Shown here: piece after piece, positions 55,901 through 64,000 of the stretch | Position numbering within the stretch: the stretch's first letter is position 1 | Layout: the number at the start of each line of letters is the position of its first letter | From: Biomphalaria glabrata | Lineage: Eukaryota; Mollusca; Gastropoda; Planorbidae | Direction of reading: 5' to 3' | Length of the DNA: 64,000 nt | NCBI RefSeq assembly: GCF_947242115.1 | Contig: NC_074725.1 | Coordinates: 9,896,011 to 9,960,010 of the forward strand | Notes under the pieces: model-generated | The model's input: only the letters and a program-made list of their open reading frames with translations | Told to the model about the DNA's origin: nothing | Databases searched by the model: none | Translations under genes and position numbers: made by a program

Positions 55901-58900
55901 TTTTTTTTTTTTTAAAGGAAAAGATTGGTTTGAATTGACTTCCTTGAAAGTGTTTGGACTATTGATTGAAAACGAAGAACCTTTTGATTAGAAAGTTTGC
56001 TTTTTAAATACCCAGACTAAATAGAACATCAATGTTTGGGTCTGTTTATTTCTTTCGTGGTCTGATTTCAGCGAATCGCATGTAGGCCAATTGTGCTGAG
56101 ATTCTTATAACTGGCACATATACAGGTCTGTGATTTAGCAATAATGTCAGGACATGTTAAGACATATTAATTTCACGTGTGCTTAGTTTTCCTAGTACAG
56201 ACAAATCCGTTTAATTGGTCCACATCAAGTCTTTATAACCGGCTGTTATGATTGTTCAATAGGATTTGTGTACTTAAGAATTCGGTTTGAATAAGTGGCT
56301 GGTCCACTAAACCAGTGGTCCTTATAACCGTATTCAAATGTATAAAACATTGATAAAATAGATGTTACATTAAGGCTACTGCAATAGATGCTACACTAAG
56401 GCTACTTCTTGTATAGGCGTAGCTCAAGACAATGGAATGTTGGGGTCCTTATACATTGCCAATATAGGTTGCCTTAAGAGTCGCGCCTTTGCAGCTAAGG
56501 ACGTCTGCGTGAATGCTGTGAACCATTCTCAATGTAATGTCCTGCGTTTGGAGATGTCAGCATGAAGCAAGATGTAGGATACTTAAGCAAAATAGCAGCG
56601 CTAAGCACAGATGTACTTAAAAGAAAGAAAGACTAAGATTGGTGGGTTTTGAACAGCAAAAACGAATTTAAAGAGTTTATGTCTTTATACAAGTAAAACA
56701 AAAAATTAAGTGAGATTCTCCCTTGGTTCCCCTTCATACTCTGCGTGCCTTGGTCAGTTGCTGTAGTGAAGATTTAATCCTTTGGGGTGTGGGTTCGGTG
56801 ATGTCAGCCAAAGAACTAACCCGTGAATTCCTTGACTCCTCTTTCTCGTAAGCTAAGAAAGCCGTCTTATTGAAGTTTAGACGTCAGTCCCCTTCCCCGG
56901 CAACACACACACACATACATACAACGAAGTCCTCAGAAGTCATTTAAAAAATATCGTTTTACTGAAGCAACTCCGAGCAAGGCTGTATCTCTTGGTTTAA
57001 AAAAACATTGTCAGGTCCCTTCATCCCAGAGGTATTGTTGTTATCCTACACTGTGTACAATTACAAGCCCAGAAAGAGAAAAGTAGAGACAGAAAGAGAG
57101 TGGGAAGGTTGAAGAGAGAAAAAAAGGAAAGAAAAAAAAGAGAAAAAATAAAGACAATGCATGAAAGTGAGAAAAAGAGAGAAAAGATAAAAAGAGAATG
57201 ACAAGAAAGAGAAAAGGAAAAAGAAAGAAAGAGAGACAGAATAAAGAGTGAGGGAGAAAGAATGAGAGAGAGGGGGGAGAAAGAGAGAAAAAGAGAAAGA
57301 AAGAGAGATGGGGAGAAAGAGAGAAAAAGAGAAAATTAGAGAGAGAAAGGTGGGGAGAAAGAGGGAGAATGTAAAACAGAGAGAGGAGAAAGAGATAAAA
57401 AGAGAATGAGAGAGGGAAAGAAAGAGAAAGAGAGAATGATGATGATAAATTATCACATCTTCTTGCACCTTTATGCTTTCCCAAAACAACACACACACAC
57501 ACAACACACACCCACAAGACACAACGTTTTGTGCCTGTTCAATCAATACCTATGAGTGCCAGTGAATATGCACTCCCTTTCTCACCCAGTCTATTAAGAG
57601 ATTGAAAGGAGTTATACAAATCTACTTCTCCATTTCTGAAAGGGTCAATACACCCTGCCAGTTGGTTCTCCATGGAGTCATGACCATTCTGTTATGTACT
57701 TTTAACTTTCTGTAGGCCATGGTCTTCATATCAATATTTATCTTCATTCGGCTTTATGTCACATGCGATTGAATCTCAACAATAAATCTTAACCAAATCA
57801 ACATGCACTCTCTTCGACAAGTGCTTAGCCTTAATAGTCGAAGTGAGCGTAATGTACTTTATATTAGGTCACAGCCTGTATCGTAACAGTTTGAGGTGGG
57901 CTGGGTTGGATTGTTTTAGTGCAAGGAAAAAATAATAAAAAGTAAAGTTCCCCTTTTAGACCTTGCTATCTACAGGGCAGATGATATTAAGCTCATCTGT
58001 TTCCTTGGCCAACGGTTAACGAGCAGGGTGCTATGTGGCCAGCACAACGACCAACCGCCTTTACTTTCCCCCAACTTAAGTCAGGTACCCATTAGAGCTG
58101 GATGGACTCAGTGGCGCCCTAAACATATCAGAAATTCAACGAGATTCGAACCCAGGACCCCATATTCCGAAGCCAAGCGCTTAACCACTTAGCCACCATA
58201 AAATAGATGACAAAATAAACATAAATACAAACAAAACTAAAAAAAAAAAAAAACAAGCGCTCATGTGTTGCCTCATCACAGTTGCCCAAACTACGGCCCG
58301 AATAACCGACCCCTCGAAACTTCAGCCCACGGAGTACACGTATCTCGATTCGGCCAAGGGAATTGATTTATGTCAACACGCTGTTCCTCAAGGAAATGGT
58401 AGCGTAGAACATAAACCTGAATCTCTTCCAGACGGAACGACTCTATACTATCAGACCGGTAAAAGGAAGCTGTTTATTCATGTTTGCTGGCCTAGAGATT
58501 ACAAAGCCTTCGACTCAACTCTACCCTACAGTTTCAAAGGGGGTCCCTTTAGGCCGATAAAGGTTGGACATCACGTCCTCAGTTTGTACTACTTTGTACA
58601 CAGTCCCGTGTAATAAAAGGGGACATAACCTTTTTTTTACGACACTCATGACATTCATAATTGACAGAATGGAGTTATCACCCTTTTAATGCATTTTTAG
58701 CGGCCCCCGAAATGGGAAAAGACGTTATTAGCTTTGTGTGACCTGTCTGTCCGTATGACCGTCCGTCCCGTTTATATCTCAGAAACTATAAGAGAAAATG
58801 AAAATTGGACATCATGATATTTTAGATCAAAGTTCTGATGCAACAGCTACTTTTTTTTTCTTTCTGGGAGCAGTAGCGTCACTAGGGAGGTGCGAGGGGT

Positions 58901-61900
58901 GCGGTCGCACCAGGTGAAGCCATTTTGAGGATGACAACAAAGTTGAAAAAATTATATTTTGCAAAAGCAGACACATCGGAAGAGATAATTATATTAAAAT
59001 ATGTATATATATGCCCAAACATGCATAGACACGTCTAGATGGTAGTTTAAGTTTAAATGTCAAAGCACAACGTTATACCATTTCTGTCTTAAAGTATAAC
59101 AAAGGAAACCTGTTCAGGTGATGTTTAGTCTGTTTCTAATTTTAATTAAATATCATTGTAAAATTTGCAATAACATTTGAATAAATGTCATAAACAGTGG
59201 GATTTTATAATAGAATTGACACTCATTTGCCAATGCCGTGATAACTTCTGCCTCCCTAATGACTTTGGAACATGTGCCAAGGAATAGAGGTCGAAAGTGG
59301 AAAAGTGGTTTTGAGGTCGAAAATGGTAATGCTGATATGAGGTCAAAAGAACTCAATACTGTAAAATGTATTTTTATTTTTCTATATCAAACAAAATAAA
59401 TTTATTAATGATAGTTAATTATTCATGTTTTGTTTTGGAGAATGAATAAAAGTTTCAACTTGATCCAAAAATGAGAAGTGGGAGAAATAAGGTGTTGACA
59501 TTTTTTACGAGACAGACGGAGTTGATAAAAGCTTTGTACTTAGAAGACTGAAATAAGGTCCCAAAACTACAATGGCAATAGTTTTGGGCAAAGGCCGCGA
59601 TTTCCGCCCCTGGCGTGAAGACGTTGTTTATAAAATCACACCAATGCAGACACAAATTAGAACCCACCTTCCAATTCATCCAGGTGTCACTCCCATCAAG
59701 ACCTGGTGCTATCACAGAACAGTTGAACCATGACGGAAAGTATGTTGGCCTGAGAAGGAGAGTTGATATGTACACATGCATGCTAGTCAGTGCAAAGGCC
59801 ACCAGACCTATCTGCCTTCGCGCCGCGAGCCACGAGTCCAGCCACTTGGGAAACTTATGGTACTTAGTATCGTTGACTAGATGGTACATGGCAGCAAGAC
59901 AACCTGGCAAGTAGGTCAGAGCTGAGGAAACAATAAGCAAAATCTGAAAAATCCTTTAAAAAAAACAACAACAAAGCTTATCTAAAGGGGAAGAACTCTG
60001 CCCTTAAAACTATACATATTAATAATGTACAAGTTATTTCCCTTATTCGGTGTCATCAAACTAATTAATTACCAATAATTAATTGGAAAATTTGATATTT
60101 TAAAAAATTGATTCTTGTTTTGTTAGGTACATTAAATAATTGTTTAAAGTATCAACTGGCTCGGAGATTGCGTGAAGGAGAAATAGCATTAACAATTATT
60201 TAAGGGGACTAAACCAACAAATTTAGCCATATATGTGAATACTGAAGGATTAGTTTCCTTGGTTGGTATCAAACAAAATAATTAATTACCAGTAATTAAT
60301 TTACTAATTGGTTGTTTTCTTTTTCATTGATTGATGTCTTGTCTATGCCAATGAATAATTGTGCGAAGTTTCAACTTGATCCGAGGTAGATAACAGATAG
60401 ACAGTGAGTTGAAATACGCTTTGTAAAAATAGAAAGAGAATTTAATTTAGTTTGCACGAATCCCAGAAATATTTACACTTCAATAATGTGTGCACAATCG
60501 CGCTCATCAAACGGATTGCGCAACTAATGATACATTATTTAAATAATACTTTCAATGTGTCTTTTTGATTGTGTTTACAATACCTCTATTCAAGTTACAA
60601 TCTGGGTGGGTGGAACCTGGACAAGGATCTCAAAAACAGCTCTAATTATTTTCCTAGAAATTTAACAGTAGATGTATATCGCTGAGAAAAGAATGACTAG
60701 CTCGTTGGCCACATCGGAAAAACTTGAGTTTGACCGTTATACTTTCTCAAAGTAAAAAAGAAATACATTTAAATTTGGCTAGAGAAGGAGAAAATATTTT
60801 TCTAGTACGGACTTTTCGTCTTCGGGTATTTCTGGATGTTGGCATTATTCAAGAGTTTAATAAATTAATGTTCGGAAATTTTGCGCATCGTCTTCTCACT
60901 AATTCTTGGTCTAGCTCTAAATGGCTATCATTAGAATAGTATGAAGTCTGGTAGATTTATACATCCGCTTAACAAAGATTTATTCTCCAGTGGGTGGGGG
61001 TGGGGCGGTGTAAAAAATAGTCCATTGTTTTGCAATCAAGCATTCATTAGATATTCAGAGAAAAACGATCGCTCTATAAGTTCTAAAGAGGAGGTATTGT
61101 TTTTTTTAGAAAGAGTATTTTTCTTGTTTCTTGTTTTTCTTGTTTAATTTTCACCAACGTTATTTTTGTAACAGCCTCAAAAGTTTCTTTTGATAGAAAA
61201 CATACAGATGTGAGCAAACAGATTTAAGCATACAGATGTATACCTAAACTAAAATAAATTAAAATTTATTAAAAGTATTGATGTGTTTGTATTTTTTACA
61301 TTGAGCACAGCGCATATGGTGGCGTATAGTGTTTCTATTTATTTCTTGTTCTGCTTCATTGTAGTCCTTCCAAAGAGCTGTACACAATCAAGTTCTTCTA
61401 TTCCAGTCCAGTTCATTTCTATACAAGACGGTGCGAAAAATATTCATGAGCATCTGTTTATGTATTCAACTCTTTACTGCAGTGTTTCCCAAACTATGTT
61501 CCGCGGATGGCTGCCTGGCTGTGCGGTTTGCGCGCTGGACTGTCGTTCGTAATTGTCGATGGTCTCGGGTTCAAACCCTGCCCGCTTCCATCCCCCGTCG
61601 TCCTGCGGGAGGTTTGGACTTGAAAGTAAATTATCTTCAACTCTGAAGGAACACCTGCAACATGTAAAACATTTTACAAACAAACAACGAACACTAGGGT
61701 TCCGCGTGGCTTGAATAGGTGTTCCATAACCTCCGGACCTATCGGAACAATGAACTAGTAGGCTTTAGCATTTTTTTTTTCGAATCAAATCTTAATTTAG
61801 ACTCTAGATTTAACAATTATTATTTTACAAAGCTTAGATCAGCTCACGCTGTCTGTCTGGTACACATTTGGAACACGTTATTCAATACTTTCGATTCTCT

Positions 61901-63023
61901 GATCACGTTGAAACTTTGCACAATTATTCATTGTTCCTAAAAAAACACGAATCAGTTAAAAAAAACAACAACAATTAGTTAATTAAATAGTGGTAATTAA
62001 TTAATTTTGTTTGATATCGAAAAGTGGAAAATAAAACTTACAACATTGATAGATATGACTGTGAATGTGGAGTTGTTCCCCTTAGATAAGCTTTGCTTGT
62101 TTTAGTTAAATCAATGGGTTAAATCAATACGACTAAAAAAAAACAACAAGCGAAGGATTCTGTTGAGTTCTCCTAAAATGGGAAGTGTTCCGTTCAAGAA
62201 AAACGTTTGGGAAACACTTTGCTTTACTGAATACAAAGAAACACTTTGAGCTGAGTACGGGAATACCCATTGAAACCGCTTTCAGAATGTTTAAATTTAA
62301 CATTAAGATACATATTCAAACACTATAACAATCAAACCGGAATTGTCACTGTGTGGCTAATTCATATTTTGTCCCAAAGATAAACACAAACAGTTTGATT
62401 ACTGTGAAAATCAATAGACGTAGGCATACCATGGGATACAAATTACATACATATTACATATCTACATACATGCATGCAGGCAACTAAACAGTATTTGTAC
62501 AGTACAGTCAGATGACTCGTCAAAGACTCTACTGTAGTGCTACTTGCAATGGAGACGAGACTAAACGTTGTGGAGATGTCGAGGTGCTTCGTTTGCGTTG
62601 AGGTTTTTAAAATCATTTTTACAAAGCTTATATCACCCTGTCTGTCTGTCTGTCTGTCTGTCTCGCACACCCATTCTCCGATAAAGTCGAAACTTTGCAC
62701 ATTTATTCATTGGCAAAGACAAGACATTTAGCGTCCTTGATATTGTTTAGTGAAAATCCATTACGAGGCAAATTTTAACTTTAAAAAAAATATGAAACAC
62801 TGTTTTTGAAAAAAAAATGTAATCAAATCTAATGTTGATAGAATCACTGTAGTAGGAAGTAGTCTACTCACCTAACAAAGTTATGGCCGTCATGCATAAT
62901 GGTTTGTTGGCCACCCTAAGAAAGACCTGCTCCCATGTGAAGTTGACCTTCCTTATAAAGTCCACGTAGGCTACAAACAGCCACCACAAAGCGTACACAG
63001 CTGCAGCAGTCACCACAGGCACC
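51233..63023 (-). CDS. STEAP-family metalloreductase, last three exons (5' part outside window)
   Basis: Minus exons 63023-62872, 59921-59668 and 51988-51233 join with matching phases. STEAP proteins are six-helix haem reductases that pass electrons from NADPH and FAD to Fe3+ or Cu2+ at plasma or endosomal membranes. Visible are VPVVTAAAVYALWWLFVAYV (helix 1), ALTYLPGCLAAMYHL with WLAARRQIGL (helix 2 and loop), FALTSMHVYIS and LLFSTGHAWVMG. The two His in the last pair correspond to the axial haem ligands, and SIPS..NSLNW-type sequence appears as TIPGVTDSLNW. The N-terminal NADPH-binding domain, if present, lies right of the window. After the last helix (FLPALVVVLRVIQSL) and RIRKGRID the protein continues about 145 residues, much longer than known STEAPs. 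Confidence 0.88.
52262..52350 (+). mobile_element. tRNA-like SINE head
   Basis: GATGCGTGGCTGAAAGGCTT and AAGTTTGAACTCGG fit A- and B-box positions. It is in the long STEAP intron. A related phrase occurs at 6885-6915. Confidence 0.4.
52788..52985. repeat. (ATCT)n microsatellite
   Basis: About 195 bp of ATCT with two short breaks, ending in TATATCTATATATC. Confidence 0.95.
53220..54308. repeat. 45-bp minisatellite, about 24 units
   Basis: The unit is ACTAGTAGGTGAAAGGTGGT, ACTTCTAAGAATTGAGTATC, CAGAC. Because 45 is a multiple of three and the unit has no stop in one minus frame, a 396-codon frame runs through it (unit TTFHLLVSGYSILRS). Two unit types differ by one base (TTCTAAG or TTGTAAG), and their order is blockwise. 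It lies in the STEAP intron between 51989 and 59667. The frame has no splice signal or domain, so it is treated as non-coding. Confidence 0.95.
54739..55344. mobile_element. 606-bp relative of the 225-bp MITE
   Basis: It starts CAGTGGCGTAGCTAGG and ends CCTAGCTACGCCACTG, a perfect 16-bp inverted repeat. It shares ATTCGACATCATGACATGAG and GCGTAATATTTAATGTAAAA with the element at 32037. Flanking octamers TTAGTAAA and TTTCTAAA agree at six of eight positions, a decayed target duplication. The extra central 380 bp is an insertion here or a deletion in the short form. In a STEAP intron. Confidence 0.8.
55346..57050. other. STEAP intron, no feature beyond a short (CT)n
   Basis: CT dinucleotides at 55564-55588. 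A 113-codon plus frame at 55356 starts with a hydrophobic stretch but has no homology that I recognise and runs through the CT repeat. Confidence 0.35.
57068..57438. repeat. Polypurine (GA-rich) tract
   Basis: About 370 bp almost wholly A and G on the plus strand. Open frames on the minus strand (Phe/Ser/Leu-rich) are composition artefacts. In a STEAP intron. Confidence 0.9.
57955..58200 (-). mobile_element. tRNA-derived SINE, family A
   Basis: The minus strand has GGTTAAGCGCTTGGCTTCGG and the B box GGGTTCGAATCTCG at tRNA spacing, followed by the family body (GGGTACCTGACTTAAGTT, GTGCTGGCCACATAGCACC). Confidence 0.8.
58660..58870 (-). repeat. Dispersed repeat R2, inverted copy
   Basis: The reverse complement aligns with 23087-23280, sharing GTTCTGATGCAACAGC on the plus strand and the GCGGCCCCCGAA end. 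Confidence 0.7.
59395..59545 (-). repeat. Dispersed repeat R1
   Basis: The minus strand has the AAAGCTTTTATCAACTCC, CGTCTGTCTCG and AAGTTGAAACTTTTATTCA core. It ends about 125 bp downstream (minus sense) of the STEAP exon at 59668-59921. Confidence 0.55.
59668..59921 (-). CDS. STEAP exon with helices 2-3 and first haem His
   Basis: The acceptor TTGTTTCCTCAG ends at 59922; the donor GTGGGT follows AAG at 59668. Its 254 bp encode ALTYLPGCLAAMYHLVNDTK, FPKWLDSWLAARRQIGLVAF and SMHVYISTLLLRP. A nearer-upstream AG at 59944-59945 gives the wrong phase with the preceding exon, so 59921 was chosen. Confidence 0.88.
60220..60440 (-). repeat. Dispersed repeat R1
   Basis: The minus strand has CTGTCTATCTGTTATC and ATCAAGTTGAAACTTCGCAC, followed by the AATTAATTAC..GTAATTAATT motif shared with 61975-62010. 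Confidence 0.5.
60625..61010 (+). repeat. Dispersed repeat of about 390 bp, copy 2
   Basis: It aligns in the same orientation with 14065-14450; it ends GATTTATACATCCGCTTA and a G-rich GGGTGGGGGTGGGGCGG. Confidence 0.6.
61472..62229. mobile_element. hAT-type element (742 bp) with perfect 8-bp duplication and nested insertions
   Basis: CTTTACTG flanks it at 61472-61479 and 62222-62229. The left end is CAGTGTTTCCCAAAC, the right end inverted CAAAGTGTTTCCCAAAC. Inside are a family B SINE (61507-61690) and a dispersed repeat R1 (61800-62105). Family-specific blocks (ACTAGGGTTCCGCG, GGAAGTGTTCCGTTCAAG) are shared with 35583-35768 and 36297-36357. No transposase. In a STEAP intron. Confidence 0.85.
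61507..61690 (+). mobile_element. tRNA-derived SINE, family B, nested in a hAT element
   Basis: A-box region GGCTGTGCGGTTTGCGCG and B box CGGGTTCAAACCCTGCCC at tRNA spacing. The body has CGTCCTGCGGGAGGTTTGGA and an end rich in ACAAACAAAC. The best preserved family B copy here. Confidence 0.75.
62600..62760 (+). repeat. Dispersed repeat R1 with (TGTC)n
   Basis: ACAAAGCTTATATCACCC, then TGTCTGTCTGTCTGTCTG, then GATAAAGTCGAAACTTTGCA and ATTTATTCATTGGCAAAG. Ends about 110 bp from the STEAP helix-1 exon. Confidence 0.6.
62872..63023 (-). CDS. STEAP exon with helix 1
   Basis: Acceptor ACTTCCACAG, donor GTGAGT. It starts with one base finishing a codon, then VPVVTAAAVYALWWLFVAYV, DFIRKVNFTWEQVFLRVANK and CMTAITLL. 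The leading partial codon shows that at least one more exon lies upstream (right). Confidence 0.83.
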
Positions 63024-63434
63024 CTGTGGAAGTATTGTTTAGCGCAGGATTTATAAGAAGTTCATTTTAAAAAAGTATGTAAGAATCGTCTGCTATGGGC
63101 AGTTGGTAGTTTTAGAAATGTCCAACTCACGTCTGACGTACGGTAACCCTAACTTTCACAGTTTCCACTATTCCACTAAAAACCTGACCAAAAGGTAAAT
63201 TTTGTGACTAATTACTTTCATATCTTGAAGTAGATTCGTAGAGTGTCATAAGCATTTATCGCATCTCAGAGTCAGAGAAGAAGGATTAGGGAAATACTTG
63301 ACTAAAAGCTTGTGCTTAATTTTTTAAATAAATACTAGTAAAGATAACAGCTGTCAATTTATATTTAATAGTCATTTTTGTCGAAAACAATACACTTAAT
63401 TAAGATAATACTGGCAATAAAAATAATGGCAATG

Positions 63435-63700
63435 TCTTTTATTTCGAAGATTAAGGATGAGTGCCGTGTTTCACATTGATACGCAAACCCAGTTGCGGCC
63501 TACATATTTTTTCCGCATGTGTTCAGACAAGCCACCGGGGGTCTAGATAAGTTTTCTTTACACCTTGGCGCCTGTCCTCTAGAGACTTTCCTCTGGATCT
63601 CAAACGTGTGTCCCGCGGACTTAGCGTGAGGTATCCAGCCATCTGCTGCCAGCTGCTTTCTTCTAGCCAGTGAGAGCAAAATGGCGCCTGAGTTGATCTT
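63435..63700 (+). repeat. Dispersed repeat R3
   Basis: AAGGATGAGTGCCGTGTTTC, AACCCAGTTGCGGCCTACAT and TGTGTCCCGCGGACTTAGCG match the copies at 46832-47345. Confidence 0.55.
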
Positions 63701-64000
63701 TATAGTGCTTACTGGTATAATGTCTGTTACAATCGCTTTTTTACATGAGGTCCTACCCAGCGCAACTGTAACGCTTCTATAGTGTCCACAACTGTCCAAA
63801 TAACCTTATTCGCCATCTTTCATTCACAACAAACATTAGAAAGACAATAAGATTCAGATGTAGAAAATCGCGATCTAGTTTCAGAGACAGCTTTTGGGGA
63901 TGGATAGTGGGGGAAAAAAAAGGAGAAGGGTTAATGTTTTAATGTTGCAGTTTATGAACAAGTAAAATTATAAGGTAAACGAGAGGACCATGTTACATGC

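Noticed and set aside
57041-57546. Phe/Ser/Leu-rich minus frames that look like a membrane protein
   Set aside because: They arise from a polypurine tract; composition only.
58263-58613. 116-codon plus frame
   Set aside because: Its start (GTTGCCCAAACTACGGCCCG) resembles a hAT-type end, and the frame sits between a SINE and repeat R2; no recognisable domain.
59943-59945. AG at 59944-59945 as the STEAP acceptor
   Set aside because: It gives a phase mismatch with the exon ending at 62872; the AG ending at 59922 restores ITLLALTYLPG, the family motif.

Overview
The window reads as nuclear DNA of a gastropod mollusc, most likely a freshwater pulmonate snail. It is AT-rich, its genes are split by many GT-AG introns, and it is crowded with tRNA-derived SINEs, LINE 3' ends, short TIR elements and minisatellites. 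The species call is inference from the repeat style and from the Toll-like receptor and STEAP homologies; no search was run.

Layout. (1) 206-645 is the last coding exon of an unrecognised plus-strand gene whose protein ends in in-frame 19-residue repeats. (2) 3578-16931 is a plus-strand gene, assembled here exon by exon, for a seven-transmembrane receptor of the cyclic-AMP-receptor-like (Dicty_CAR/GCR1) family. Thirteen common exons are followed by two alternative last exons, giving 333 or 317 residues. (3) 17-25 kb is repeat-rich: a minisatellite, LINE pieces including one with about 0.6 kb direct repeats on both sides, and a hAT-type element with a perfect 8-bp target duplication. (4) 25531-45780 is a plus-strand Toll-like receptor of 931 residues in four exons: a signal-peptide start exon, one large exon with all LRRs and the membrane span, and a TIR domain cut by two introns. 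Its introns hold a broken Gypsy pol remnant, two large minisatellites, a 2.36-kb TIR element and a Merlin transposase remnant. (5) 46-51 kb is SINEs, dispersed repeats and a 32-bp minisatellite. (6) 51233-63023, minus strand, holds the last three exons of a STEAP-type ferric/cupric reductase with both haem-ligand histidines and an unusually long cytoplasmic tail; its 5' exons lie beyond the right edge. A 45-bp minisatellite and several transposons fill its introns.

The genes form no operon. A receptor (GPCR), an innate immune receptor (TLR) and a metal reductase are simply neighbours, and I see no evidence that they act together. I found no wholly new system. The most useful observations are the complete GPCR gene model with its two tails, the altered BB loop and furin-like site in the TLR, the structured 2.36-kb TIR element, and the LINE set between long direct repeats.
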